Source: Bryobacteraceae bacterium (lineage in GTDB: Bacteria > Acidobacteriota > Terriglobia > Bryobacterales > Bryobacteraceae). Taken from it: a stretch of 39,526 nucleotides of DNA. This document shows positions 8,147 to 16,517 of the stretch, one piece after another. The DNA is taken from assembly GCA_030041985.1 (NCBI GenBank), contig JASIAM010000011.1, positions 1 to 39,526 on the forward strand, given 5' to 3'. The notes beneath the pieces are model-generated. The model ran no database searches. It was not told where the DNA came from and saw only the letters and a program-made list of their open reading frames with translations. The position numbers and the translations under genes were made by a program. Each line of letters starts with the position of its first letter. The first letter of the stretch is position 1.

Positions 8147-9718
8147 ATGCCGGTTTCCCCATCCGTCTCGAATTCAGCATTGAGCGATCGTTCCTGGTTC
8201 GGGAATACTGCCGCTGCCTTCTCGGAGCTGGCTTCATCCCGGCAAAGTAACTTATGGCTCGCGCTGCTGCTGGCGATTGCCATCGCCAGATTTTGGGTCA
8301 CCCCGCTGCCCTCCAGCTTCTGGGTGGACGAGATGGGAACTGCTTTTGTGGTGCAGCACGGCGCCGATGATCCTACGCTCAAAGTCGCTCCCCAGGTACC
8401 GGCTTCGATCTACTATGTGCTGCCTGCCATGGCGCAAAAGCTCTTCGGATTTTCCGAGATTGCCTATCGCGTGCCCTCGCTCGCCGCATTGACGTTGGCG
8501 CTGTTGTTCATCGGCCTGATTGCCGGGCGGCTGATCCATCCCCATGCCGGATGGTTCGCCGCTTTCGCTTGTCTCTTCCTGCGCGATTTCAACTTCCAAG
8601 CTGCCGATGCCCGCCCATACGCGCTGGCTACCTGTTTTACCGCGGCCTCTCTGTATTTCCTGATCCGCTGGCTCGACCGCGCCCGCTGGGCGGACGCCCT
8701 GTTGTTCGCTATTGCCGCGGCTTTTGTCTGGCGTATCCATCTGATCCTCTGGCCGGTCTATGTTCTGTTTGCCGTGTACGCAGTGGCTCGGTTGGCCCGC
8801 CACGATACCTCTGTGCGCTGGTGGCAGGCCGCGCTGATCTTTGGGGCAATCGGCGCCTGCCTGGTTCCCATAGTCTTCAACGCGCTGGCTATCTACCGCG
8901 GAGCAGCAGCCCACGTTGTGGTCGATGAGCCGAACGGAGGTGCTCTCACCCGCGCGCTCAAGCTCGACCTGGTGTTTCCCATTCTTGCGGCTGCGGCACT
9001 GTTAGCGCGCTGGCTGGGCTGGCCGCGCCCCAGCAAAACCGCCTCAGCCGATGCCTGGACCCTGATCCTCGGCTGGTGGCTCGTTCATCCTCTGTGTTTG
9101 TACGCGTTTTCCAAGGTAACCGGCAATAGCGTATTCGTATCGCGCTACCTGTATGTCGCCCTGCCGGGCGCCGCATTGATGGCCACTTTGGGTGCGGCGG
9201 CTTTTGTGCCCGCTTCGCAATGGAAGCGGGTGTCACTCCTCGCCGGCCTTCTCCTGGTAGTGTTCATGGGGCGTTGGAATCGCTTGCTGCTGAATCATAG
9301 CGGCTCGGATTGGCGCACCGCCGCCCAGCAATTAGAGCGTGCCGCCGCCGGGCGCCCTGCTCCGGTGATCTGCCCCAGTCCGTTTATCGAAGCCCAAACG
9401 CCGGTTTGGCAGCCCGATTACCCGACTGCGAGCTTTCTCTATTCGCAATTGCTGCTCTACCGTGTCCCCGGCAGACTGTATCCCTTCCCTTACAGCCCAT
9501 CGCCGGAAGCCACTAGCTTCGCGGCGCAACTCTCCCAGGGCGATCTTCTCCGCGCCGGCCGTTTCTTCCTCTACGGAAGCGACAAAAAGGTGGAGTTCTG
9601 GCGCACCTGGTTCAGCGCCCGCCCCGAGTTCGCGGGCTGGCGCAACGAGCAAATCGGCCTCTACGGTGACGTCGAAGTGGATGAGTTCGCGCGGGGGGAA
9701 GTAGCAGACAGCCAATGA
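8147..9718 (+). CDS. Integral-membrane glycosyltransferase-like protein (GT-C fold)
   Basis: This is a protein of about 523 residues with ten or more membrane segments. The first external loop carries SSFWVDEMGTAF, where the D-E pair stands in the catalytic position of GT-C enzymes. FNFQAADARPYALA is another loop often conserved in this group (the A-x-R-x-Y type motif). The ATG at 8147 is chosen because it lies 5 bases after the sulfatase stop and is preceded by AGGAAAG. An in-frame ATG at 8114 would overlap the upstream gene. The C-terminal 150 residues look soluble and outside. Donor and acceptor are unknown. It belongs with the sulfatase-like gene in one transcription unit. Confidence 0.8.
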   Translation: MPVSPSVSNSALSDRSWFGNTAAAFSELASSRQSNLWLALLLAIAIARFWVTPLPSSFWVDEMGTAFVVQHGADDPTLKVAPQVPASIYYVLPAMAQKLFGFSEIAYRVPSLAALTLALLFIGLIAGRLIHPHAGWFAAFACLFLRDFNFQAADARPYALATCFTAASLYFLIRWLDRARWADALLFAIAAAFVWRIHLILWPVYVLFAVYAVARLARHDTSVRWWQAALIFGAIGACLVPIVFNALAIYRGAAAHVVVDEPNGGALTRALKLDLVFPILAAAALLARWLGWPRPSKTASADAWTLILGWWLVHPLCLYAFSKVTGNSVFVSRYLYVALPGAALMATLGAAAFVPASQWKRVSLLAGLLLVVFMGRWNRLLLNHSGSDWRTAAQQLERAAAGRPAPVICPSPFIEAQTPVWQPDYPTASFLYSQLLLYRVPGRLYPFPYSPSPEATSFAAQLSQGDLLRAGRFFLYGSDKKVEFWRTWFSARPEFAGWRNEQIGLYGDVEVDEFARGEVADSQ

Positions 9719-9762
9719 CCAGCCGGGGCAGGGTGCATCACTTCCGGTGCTAGAATGTGGCA

Positions 9763-10686
9763 ATGAATGAGAGTTTGGCAGAGCCTCGCGCACATTTTGT
9801 CCCACTGGTGATGCCGGGTTGGAAAACAGCGGTAAGTTGGATCTCTGCGGTGGTGCTGGCCATTGTATTTCTCTCGGCCGGCCTCTTCAAGATTACAGAC
9901 ACACAGACGGCAGCGGTGCTGATGCATCAAGCACGCGTGCCGGAAAGTCTGAGTCTGTTGGCCGCTGTACTATTCGGCATTGCCGAGACCACGAGTGGCG
10001 TGCTCATTCTGTTGCCGCGCTTCCGGCGTTGGGGGGCCATCTCGACAGGTGTGCTGCTTGCGGCCTTCATCACTTACATCGGTATCAACTACGGCGCTCT
10101 GCATGGCCAGGATTGCACGTGCTTTCCCTGGCTGAAGCGCACGGTGGGTCCCGGCTTTTTTGCCGGTGATGGCGCCATGCTGTTAATGGCTGTTCTGGCT
10201 GGGATGTGGTCGCGGACAGCAAGCGGGCTCCGGACCGCATTCGTGATCCTGGGCGCAGTCGCCGTGCTTGCCGGTGTTTCGTATGGCGTCAGCGCGGCGC
10301 GAGTGACCGGCGTCAAAGCGCCCGAGAGCATCACGGTGGCCGGCCAGCCGTATTCTTTGCAACAGGGCAAGATCTTCGTGTTCTTTTTCAACCCCGAGTG
10401 CCTGCACTGCCTCGATGCGGCCACGCGCATGTCGCAATACAACTGGGGCGATACGCGGGTGGTCGCCATTCCCACACAGGAACCCCAATTCGGCCCCGGC
10501 TTTCTGGAGCGCACCAAGCTGAAAGCAGCGCTCTCGAATGACCTGCAACCGATGAAAGCGGTATTTCCTTTTGTCAATGCGCCCGCGGGCGTGGCCTTGG
10601 AGAATGGCCGGGAAAAAGCGCCGATTACGAAATTCGAGGATCAGGAACCCGGAGCTACGCTCAAGCAATTAGGCTTTGTAAAGTAA
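9763..10686 (+). CDS. MauE/DoxX-like membrane protein fused to a thioredoxin-fold domain
   Basis: This is a 307-residue protein from ATG 9763 (GTG 9757 is also in frame). Four or five membrane segments occupy residues about 22-175 and carry the MauE-type signature DCTCF (C118, C120) after a conserved GINYG turn. The outer C-terminal part (about 185-307) has a thioredoxin-like opening, FVFFFNPECLHCLDAA, with a CLHC redox pair at 213-216. MauE-type proteins help with disulfide chemistry during maturation of periplasmic enzymes. The fused layout suggests a membrane electron relay feeding its own thioredoxin-like domain. That role is inferred from the domain pair. The partner protein is unknown, and the gene stands just after the glycosyltransferase. 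Confidence 0.82.
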   Translation: MNESLAEPRAHFVPLVMPGWKTAVSWISAVVLAIVFLSAGLFKITDTQTAAVLMHQARVPESLSLLAAVLFGIAETTSGVLILLPRFRRWGAISTGVLLAAFITYIGINYGALHGQDCTCFPWLKRTVGPGFFAGDGAMLLMAVLAGMWSRTASGLRTAFVILGAVAVLAGVSYGVSAARVTGVKAPESITVAGQPYSLQQGKIFVFFFNPECLHCLDAATRMSQYNWGDTRVVAIPTQEPQFGPGFLERTKLKAALSNDLQPMKAVFPFVNAPAGVALENGREKAPITKFEDQEPGATLKQLGFVK

Positions 10687-10718
10687 GAAAAGAAAGCCCC
10701 ACAATTAGTGAGTGTAGT

Positions 10719-10790
10719 GTCCACGAAGTGGCTGGACAAAAGCCGCCGTCCTTCACGCGTTGGCAGGTGGAAACGCCTGCCCCACCAAAA
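10719..10790. repeat. REP-like palindromes in a convergent intergenic gap
   Basis: The 213-base gap between the MauE fusion gene and the MutS-like gene contains two short palindromes. CCAC-GAA-GTGG lies at 10721-10731, inside the longer GTCCA...TGGAC at 10719-10737. GGCAGG...CCTGCC lies at 10762-10781 with an 8-base loop, followed by CCCACC. The second resembles GGCAGG/CCTGCCCCAC palindromes that I recall as scattered in acidobacterial genomes, which I cannot verify here. It could also act as a transcription stop for both converging genes, although no T-run follows. Confidence 0.45.
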
Positions 10791-10899
10791 GCGCTGAGGT
10801 GTAGCGGGGCCGCTGGGATCGCGCCCGCCCTCCTGGCACGAACAATCGATTGTGCCGTGGATCTCTGTTGTTCGTGAAGCTGCCATGCGCCTGCGAAAA

Positions 10900-12429
10900 T
10901 CAGTTTAGATCCCCCGCCGGCACCGGAGACTCCTGGAAGACCCGCCGGTACAGATCTTCGCCATGACTCGTCGGGAGTGGCTCACCTTCGATGAGCCGGA
11001 ATGTGCGGCTGCCGTCGGCCAGTCTCTCTGCCCGAAGGAACAGGGCGTCCCCTCTTTTCTCGGCATAGAAACCATCGGCCAGATCGAACAGGTGAGTCAC
11101 ATAAAAGACCTTGATATTGCTCTCGAGCAGCGCATGAACAATTTGCCTCGCAATTTCCGAACCCTCTCTTTCGTTTGTCGAGGCGAATGACTCGTTCATC
11201 AACACAAGACTGTTGGGAACTAACTTCTCTACGATAGAGCTCATTCTCTTCAGCTCCTCATCCAGCTTGCCGCTCTTCATCTGAGAGTCCTCTTCACGCT
11301 TAAAGTGTGTAAACATACCGGAACAGATGTTCGCGCGGCAGGACTCCGCCGCCACGAACATGCCGCACTGCATCATCAGTTGCGCCTGGCCAAGACTGCG
11401 CAGTAGAGTGGACTTGCCGCCCCGGTTCGCCCCCGTAATCACGATGAGGGACTTATTTTCTCCGCTCACATCGTTCCCTACCGCTCTGCCGTCGATACAC
11501 AAACTTAAGCAGACATCATAAATCCCCCGCGCGGAGAAGGCCTGTGTTCCGCCGGACACTGGTTCTGGAAAACAGAATGGCTCCCCCTTCCCACTTAACC
11601 GCTCGCAAAGGTTGAGGCACGCGATATAAAACCCCATTTCCAGCCGCAGCATTTGAAAAAAGCTCAGAATATGGTCTGTGGACTGTCCCAGGGCCGCGGC
11701 AACATGGCCGATTCCGCGGCTTTGAATTTCGGACAGTGCACGAAACCCGCCTTCGTCGCGATCGGCGATCTCGTACACAAACGATTCGTCGCCGTCCCAC
11801 CCCAGCCAGCTCTGAACCCTTTCCTTCCAACTCAATTTCAGATCCGGAAGCTTGCGCAGAACGTAGTTCGTTCCCTTTAAGTCCTTGTCGAGATCGGCGG
11901 TCATCAGAATGCCGGCGGGAAATTCCAGGCGGCGCAGGTGCTCCTCGATGATGCTGAGGTATTCGTCATCCAATTCTTTGGTGAGCATTCCGAAGAATCG
12001 TTTAAACCCTTCCGAACGGAATTCCGAGCCATGATTATCGGCAACTTGCCTAAGTTGCTTCAGTAGGGCTGAGAAGATCTCAAGAACATCGACCGCCCGG
12101 TGCAAAGCGCTCGAAGGAATATCTGACGTCCAACCCCATACTCTTCTTTCCCGGTCGATTGCCTCGACTGCAATCCGGTAGATTTGCTTGACTAGATCCG
12201 GATGTGCGATGCAGTCTTGGAGCACGTGTTGACGGTACAGAATAGCGCCCGGCTCTAAAAGACTGGTCAGCACAGCCGTCTTTACAACTTCGAGCAGGAA
12301 TTCGTCGCCGCCTGCCATGGATTCGAACAGCGTGTCGAGCCCGAAATCCTTGGTCAAGTCAATGGAGTTGGGCGGGACGTACGTGTGCAACTGGAAATCC
12401 TGGTCCCGGTACATCAGTAAAGCTTTCAT
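10900..12429 (-). CDS. MutS-like ATPase, second gene of a pair
   Basis: This 509-residue protein has a C-terminal MutS/ABC-type ATPase domain but no mismatch-recognition (domain I) or connector domain. Walker A is GANRGGKST at 333-341. THFKREED near 374 and GKLDEELKRM near 387 form the family's Q-loop region. The Walker B is LVLMNESFAST near 408-418, with Asn in place of the usual Asp before the catalytic Glu. VFYVTHLFDLAD near 441 is the switch histidine region. The helical N-terminal half parallels the upstream gene (LDTLFESMAGGDEFLL against LDQVISSIVAGKDEYDL). Its ATG overlaps the upstream stop by 4 bases. Mutual ATPase pairing is likely. The function is unknown and canonical mismatch repair is unlikely. 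Confidence 0.85.
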   Translation of the reverse strand: MKALLMYRDQDFQLHTYVPPNSIDLTKDFGLDTLFESMAGGDEFLLEVVKTAVLTSLLEPGAILYRQHVLQDCIAHPDLVKQIYRIAVEAIDRERRVWGWTSDIPSSALHRAVDVLEIFSALLKQLRQVADNHGSEFRSEGFKRFFGMLTKELDDEYLSIIEEHLRRLEFPAGILMTADLDKDLKGTNYVLRKLPDLKLSWKERVQSWLGWDGDESFVYEIADRDEGGFRALSEIQSRGIGHVAAALGQSTDHILSFFQMLRLEMGFYIACLNLCERLSGKGEPFCFPEPVSGGTQAFSARGIYDVCLSLCIDGRAVGNDVSGENKSLIVITGANRGGKSTLLRSLGQAQLMMQCGMFVAAESCRANICSGMFTHFKREEDSQMKSGKLDEELKRMSSIVEKLVPNSLVLMNESFASTNEREGSEIARQIVHALLESNIKVFYVTHLFDLADGFYAEKRGDALFLRAERLADGSRTFRLIEGEPLPTSHGEDLYRRVFQESPVPAGDLN

Positions 12430-14036
12430 GGCTTCTTCGCGCTCCGCATAACACGTCCTTTGACCATCTCGTAGGTAAGCCGGTGCTTCTCCGCGATGGC
12501 TGCCGCAAAGGCGAGCCCGTCCGGCGGCCGCCGCACCACCTTGAAAGTCCGGAGCGCCGGATCTTTCGGGTCCACAGTGCTCACCATGCTCACTGTTGTT
12601 TTGCTCAGGGCCGCCAGTTCGTCAAGAAAGGTCACCGTCACACAAAGTAGATCTAACTCGATCACTCGCTCCATGACCCGCTTACTCAAAAAGAGAGCGT
12701 CATTTAAGGTTGTCGAGAGAAAGCTCTCGTTCATGATCAGTATGCTATCCGCAGTCGCGTCCTCGAGAATACGGCGGATTCGAATTAATTCGTCTTCGAG
12801 TTTGCCGGTCAGGCTCCGGAGATCTTCCTCCCTCTCAAAATGCGTGAAAAGCCTGTCCCACAAGAACAAGCGCGCGTTGCCCCCCGCTACCGGACAACCG
12901 ATACTGCCCAGATAATGCATTTGTCCGAATGTGCGGGAGAAAGTAGTTTTTCCGCCCTGGTTCGGTCCCGATACGACCACGATGCGCTCCGGATCGGCCA
13001 ACTCGAAATCGTTGGTGACGACCGGGGAACGCTCCCGGATCAGCCGGCTCGCGAGAGCCAGGTCGAACACTCCATAGCCGGACACTTCTTTGGAATGGCT
13101 AACGGCCGGATAGCAGATCACTAAGCCCGCGCTGCGGAACTGCTTCATATATTCCGCGCAGGAAATATAGAACTGTACTTCCCGGTCGAATGCCGCAATT
13201 ACCGGATTCAGATAGGCGACGTAACGCTCCGTGTATTGTTCGAACGATGCAAACATCTCCGGAAATGCTTGAACCACCAGATCCAAGACTGCCGCTTCGA
13301 CATGGTTCATCTCCCCTGCAGCGCTAAAGCGGAACCGGTACTGCCTCGGCGCGCCCTGTTTGAACCGCTCGAAAGTTTCGAGCACGTCAGCGCCATAGTC
13401 CGGTTCCGACTGACAGCGGCTCACCTTGATGCGCTTGCCTACAATGTGTATGCGATATCGGATATTGGAGAGACCCGACCGGACTCGCTGAGTATCGGTG
13501 GCTAGCGAAATAAAGTCTTCCGACTCCGTGTAAGCAAGTAGATACTCGCGCAGACCAAGAAAGCCGTCTGAGTGAAGATTGGCGTTTCGCAGATCTTCGG
13601 TTAGATGGCTCACCGCCCGGCAGTAAGTCTCAATCGCGCTCAGCAATGCGCTTTGCTTCTGATGTTTGTAATAAAGCTTTTCGCTTCGTGCCAGGTCGGC
13701 ACGCATCGTTCGCATCTCCTGTGCGAACGATTGGATAGACTTCCACAGGCTTTCGTTCTCCAGATCCCGAAAAACATCATGCCGGTAGTTGATTTCATTG
13801 GCATCCCTGAGCGGAGTGTAGAAGAAGGGCCGTAAATCGTACTCGTCCTTGCCGGCAACAATGGACGAAATAACTTGGTCGAGACTAAGATCCGACAAAA
13901 ACTCGGGGGCTTCCACACGATTCTGAGCGCTCCCGGGTTTCTCGAAAAGAATGCTCTGAAAACGGAGGGCAACAACTTTTTGGGATGGCAGATCGGCCGT
14001 TGGCGCTCCTGCCGAATTCCCCGATTGGGTTAGCAT
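12426..14036 (-). CDS. MutS-like ATPase, first gene of a pair
   Basis: This 536-residue protein is a paralogue of the gene that follows it. The helical N-terminal part (about 45-300) contains FLSDLSLDQVISSI and YRHDVFRDLENES. The ATPase domain has Walker A GPNQGGKTT at 357-365, THFEREEDLRSLTGKLEDEL near 398-417 and Walker B ILIMNESFLSTTLNDAL near 432-448, again with N instead of D before E. TFLDELAAL near 469 takes the place of the switch histidine motif, and the His seen in the partner is absent. No MutS domain I or clamp is recognisable. The ATG start at 14034-14036 faces the dynamin-like operon across a 412-base gap that carries two structured repeats. Confidence 0.85.
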   Translation of the reverse strand: MLTQSGNSAGAPTADLPSQKVVALRFQSILFEKPGSAQNRVEAPEFLSDLSLDQVISSIVAGKDEYDLRPFFYTPLRDANEINYRHDVFRDLENESLWKSIQSFAQEMRTMRADLARSEKLYYKHQKQSALLSAIETYCRAVSHLTEDLRNANLHSDGFLGLREYLLAYTESEDFISLATDTQRVRSGLSNIRYRIHIVGKRIKVSRCQSEPDYGADVLETFERFKQGAPRQYRFRFSAAGEMNHVEAAVLDLVVQAFPEMFASFEQYTERYVAYLNPVIAAFDREVQFYISCAEYMKQFRSAGLVICYPAVSHSKEVSGYGVFDLALASRLIRERSPVVTNDFELADPERIVVVSGPNQGGKTTFSRTFGQMHYLGSIGCPVAGGNARLFLWDRLFTHFEREEDLRSLTGKLEDELIRIRRILEDATADSILIMNESFLSTTLNDALFLSKRVMERVIELDLLCVTVTFLDELAALSKTTVSMVSTVDPKDPALRTFKVVRRPPDGLAFAAAIAEKHRLTYEMVKGRVMRSAKKP

Positions 14037-14047
14037 GGTGAAGCTGG

Positions 14048-14130
14048 CTCCGGTTCGAATTCACTTCCGAGGAGTCATCTTCCCACTAAACAGATGGGCG
14101 GTTAGCGGCGGACTCCAACACCCACGCTAC
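14048..14130 (+). repeat. Structured GGAGTCAT element, copy A
   Basis: Core GGAGTCAT is at 14071-14078, then a possible CATCT...AGATG stem (14076-14096), then a distal hairpin AGCG...CGCT (14104-14127) whose loop holds ACTCC (14112-14116). The loop is complementary to GGAGT, so a pseudoknot is possible. A CTCC...GGAG pairing may close the upstream side. Copy B, 240 bases away in reverse orientation, shares GGAGTCATCTTCCC and the segment around CCCAACACC/CTCCAACACC. It sits in the leader region between the MutS-like and dynamin-like operons. Confidence 0.6.
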
Positions 14131-14319
14131 CTCATCAGTATCTCAGCAAAAGAAAACCCCTGTCAATCCGCGACCGAATGCGGCGAATGCGAGTCTAAGT
14201 ATCAGGTCTGCGGCGCGCTCGGAAAATGCCGGTTCGCCGGCCTCGGCTGGGCCGTACCTGCCAATAACCTGGGCAGAATCAAATCGTTGACGGAACGGGT
14301 CCGCTGACTTCATAATAGT

Positions 14320-14395
14320 GACGGCAGGTGTTGGGGTCCGCCTTTGGAAAACATCCCATTCGGGGAAGATGACTCCTAGGGGATCTGGGCGGCGC
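14320..14395 (-). repeat. Structured GGAGTCAT element, copy B
   Basis: Read on the minus strand, the core GGAGTCAT (14376-14369) is followed by CTTCCC and a CATC...GATG stem. The distal hairpin GGC...GCC (14342-14323) has a loop containing ACCCC in place of ACTCC. One mismatch would remain in the loop pairing to GGAGT. It is close to copy A in sequence and inverted to it, with its 5' side facing the dynamin-like gene. The proximal hairpin seen in other copies is not clear here. Confidence 0.55.
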
Positions 14396-14402
14396 CGGCG
14401 CC
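14391..14402. promoter_or_regulatory. Perfect 12-base palindrome upstream of the dynamin-like operon
   Basis: GGCGCCGGCGCC reads the same on both strands and lies 46 bases before the ATG of the first GTPase gene. It could be an operator for a dimeric regulator or just a GC-rich palindrome. No regulator gene is adjacent to support the first reading. Confidence 0.3.
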
Positions 14403-14448
14403 TTTCACCGTCATCGATTCCCCAGTTTCTCGTGCGCGAAGAGGAGTC

Positions 14449-16515
14449 ATGCGAGAGTCGAACCCCTCGGGCGAATTGAATTCGTCGCAGAAGCTGCACC
14501 TTCTGACGAGCTGTCAGTACGCAGATAAGCTGCTCTCGGAGATCGAAGCGGCGCTTTCCTCCGCCACTTCGAAATCTGCATTCCCCAAATTCAACGTGGA
14601 TATCACTCCGGCGCAGACCAAGGTCGTCCAGGACTATCTTTCGCAATTCCGCGCGCAGATGCTGCGCGTGCTGGCCAGTCAAGATATTGCGCCGCCCCTT
14701 CCCAACGTAGGCTCCATTCATTCCATCCGCGTCACCCTTACCTTCATTCGAATTGCCTTTGAGGAATGCACGCCCGATCGAATGCGGGGCTACGGCGAGT
14801 TACCTGCCTCCAGGGTGCGGGAGTTGAACGGGATTGTCGGTGAGATGACGGCAACCGTGGAAAAATTGCAGCAATATCTCGCCCAAGGACTCGGACAGGA
14901 TCTTGAGGCCCGTCTGGACAGACTGGCCTCTACCAATGACGAAATTAACTTGCTAAGAGACCTGGAACGCATCATCAACAACCGCGGTCTCGTCGAGTTC
15001 CGGCCGGTAGTTTCCATGATCCTGGACCGGCTGGAGCACCAGAGTTTCGAGATCGCGCTGTTCGGCCGGGTTAGCTCCGGCAAATCATCCCTGCTCAACT
15101 ACATCGCCGGAGAGAATGTGCTCCCGGTGGGGGTGAATCCGATCACTGCGGTGCCAACCAGGATGGCTTTTGGGAATGAGCCAAGCTTGTCCATCTGGTT
15201 TGCGCACAAATCCGCTGAGCGAACCGAAACGAGCCGGCTTGCGGAATTCGTTACGGAGCAACTCAATCCCGGAAATTCGAAGCATGTTACGCGCATCACT
15301 GTAGAACTGCCTTCCGAGCGCCTGCGCGATGGGGTTGTACTCGTGGATACGCCGGGTCTCGGCTCTCTGGCAACCGCCGGCGCCGTGGAAACGCTCGCCT
15401 ACCTTCCTCGCTGTGATTTGGGTGTTGTGCTGGTGGATGCGGGCGCCACCCTAACACAAGACGATCTGGGAACAATTCGTGCCCTTTATGAAGCAGGCAT
15501 TCCGGCGAGTGTCCTGCTCAGCAAAGCCGATGTCTTGACTCCAGAGGATCGGGCCCATGCGTCCGAATACATCGCCGGTCATATCCGAAGAGAGTTGGAA
15601 GTCAACCTTTCCGTCCACCCCGTCAGTGTGAAGCCGGAATTTTCCTTTCTTCTGGATCAATGGCTTCAGCAGGAAATTGCTCCCTTGCTCGATTGCCATC
15701 AGCAACTCGCGCAGGAGTCGATCCGGCGGAAGATCGGGGCGCTCCGCGAATCGGTAGCGACCGCCCTGACCATCCGTCTGGAACGTTCTCACGGAAAAGC
15801 ACAGCCCGATACCGGGACGCTGCAAAATGTCGACGGTATTTTAAGGAATGCCTCAGGACGTTTCGAAGTAGCGCGGGAGGAATGCTTGAAGGTGACCGAC
15901 GAAGTCCGCCAATTTGGCGATACTGCGTTGCAGCAGGCCGCATCGCAAATCCTTCAACGATGGGAGGAAAACCGCGATCGCGCCGATTGGGCGGGACCTT
16001 TGGCGGATGCCATCACCAGCCAGGCAGCCGAGAAAGCCGCTTTGGCCTACGCGACACTCAACGCACTTGCCAAGGATCTTTCACGAGCGCTCCGTTCGGC
16101 CGCCGAAGCTCTCGCTTCACCGGACCCGCCTAGCGATGACGAACTGAGCAGCCTGGTTAAGGAAATGCCGCGTATCGATGCCGGCACGCTGGGTTCTGGT
16201 TCTCGTCCCAAATTGCTGCTGGTCCGCTGGCGGTGGATGGCGAAACGGCAGATCGAGAGCAGCCTGCGGGACCAGTTCGGACCCGAAGTCGCGGAGGCAT
16301 TTTCCTCGTATGGAAGAATGCTCGAAGCCTGGACGCGCAGGATACTTGCGGACCTCCAGCGGCATTTCGAAGCGGGGGCCGACGGCTATCGCGCTCATTT
16401 TCGCAGTCTTGCCGCGTCCGCATCGGCGCCAGTTGACAAAGAAGCTCTGCAGCGCGATTTGGACCGGCTGATGAGTGTGGAATCGGGCGCAAACAGCGGG
16501 CGAGGCTCTGATTGA
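14449..16515 (+). CDS. Dynamin-like GTPase, first of a tandem pair
   Basis: This 688-residue large GTPase starts with a helical N-terminal region of about 195 residues. The GTPase core has G1 GRVSSGKSS at 206-214, G2 in PITAVPT at 231-237, G3 DTPG at 300-303 and G4 SKAD at 358-361 (S in place of N). A long helical C-terminal stalk follows (about 440-680). This layout fits bacterial dynamin-like proteins, which bind and remodel membranes after GTP-driven dimerisation. Many of them act as heteromeric pairs, as the overlapping partner gene suggests. The start is ATG 14449 with GAGGAG only two bases away, an unusually short gap; TTG 14476 is a possible alternative. The membrane-inserting paddle cannot be located with confidence. 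Confidence 0.85.
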   Translation: MRESNPSGELNSSQKLHLLTSCQYADKLLSEIEAALSSATSKSAFPKFNVDITPAQTKVVQDYLSQFRAQMLRVLASQDIAPPLPNVGSIHSIRVTLTFIRIAFEECTPDRMRGYGELPASRVRELNGIVGEMTATVEKLQQYLAQGLGQDLEARLDRLASTNDEINLLRDLERIINNRGLVEFRPVVSMILDRLEHQSFEIALFGRVSSGKSSLLNYIAGENVLPVGVNPITAVPTRMAFGNEPSLSIWFAHKSAERTETSRLAEFVTEQLNPGNSKHVTRITVELPSERLRDGVVLVDTPGLGSLATAGAVETLAYLPRCDLGVVLVDAGATLTQDDLGTIRALYEAGIPASVLLSKADVLTPEDRAHASEYIAGHIRRELEVNLSVHPVSVKPEFSFLLDQWLQQEIAPLLDCHQQLAQESIRRKIGALRESVATALTIRLERSHGKAQPDTGTLQNVDGILRNASGRFEVAREECLKVTDEVRQFGDTALQQAASQILQRWEENRDRADWAGPLADAITSQAAEKAALAYATLNALAKDLSRALRSAAEALASPDPPSDDELSSLVKEMPRIDAGTLGSGSRPKLLLVRWRWMAKRQIESSLRDQFGPEVAEAFSSYGRMLEAWTRRILADLQRHFEAGADGYRAHFRSLAASASAPVDKEALQRDLDRLMSVESGANSGRGSD

Positions 16516-16517
16516 AC

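Larger units (their letters stand above)
14037..14448. other. Intergenic control region between the MutS-like and dynamin-like operons
   Basis: This 412-base gap separates two divergent start codons and has no convincing gene. It contains element copies A and B in inverted orientation, a perfect 12-base palindrome (14391-14402) and the ribosome site of the first GTPase. Both promoters should lie here, but I see no clear sigma-70 pair. Because A and B are inverted, a transcript crossing both could fold one against the other. Confidence 0.6.

Noticed and set aside
10900-14036. Canonical mismatch-repair MutS or MutS2
   Set aside because: Both proteins are only 509-536 residues, lack the mismatch-binding and connector domains and the Smr nuclease domain, and are paired paralogues.
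14100-14130. tRNA-like anticodon arm (GGACTCCAAC)
   Set aside because: No acceptor stem, D arm or T-psi-C arm surrounds it, and the same motif recurs in the other element copies.
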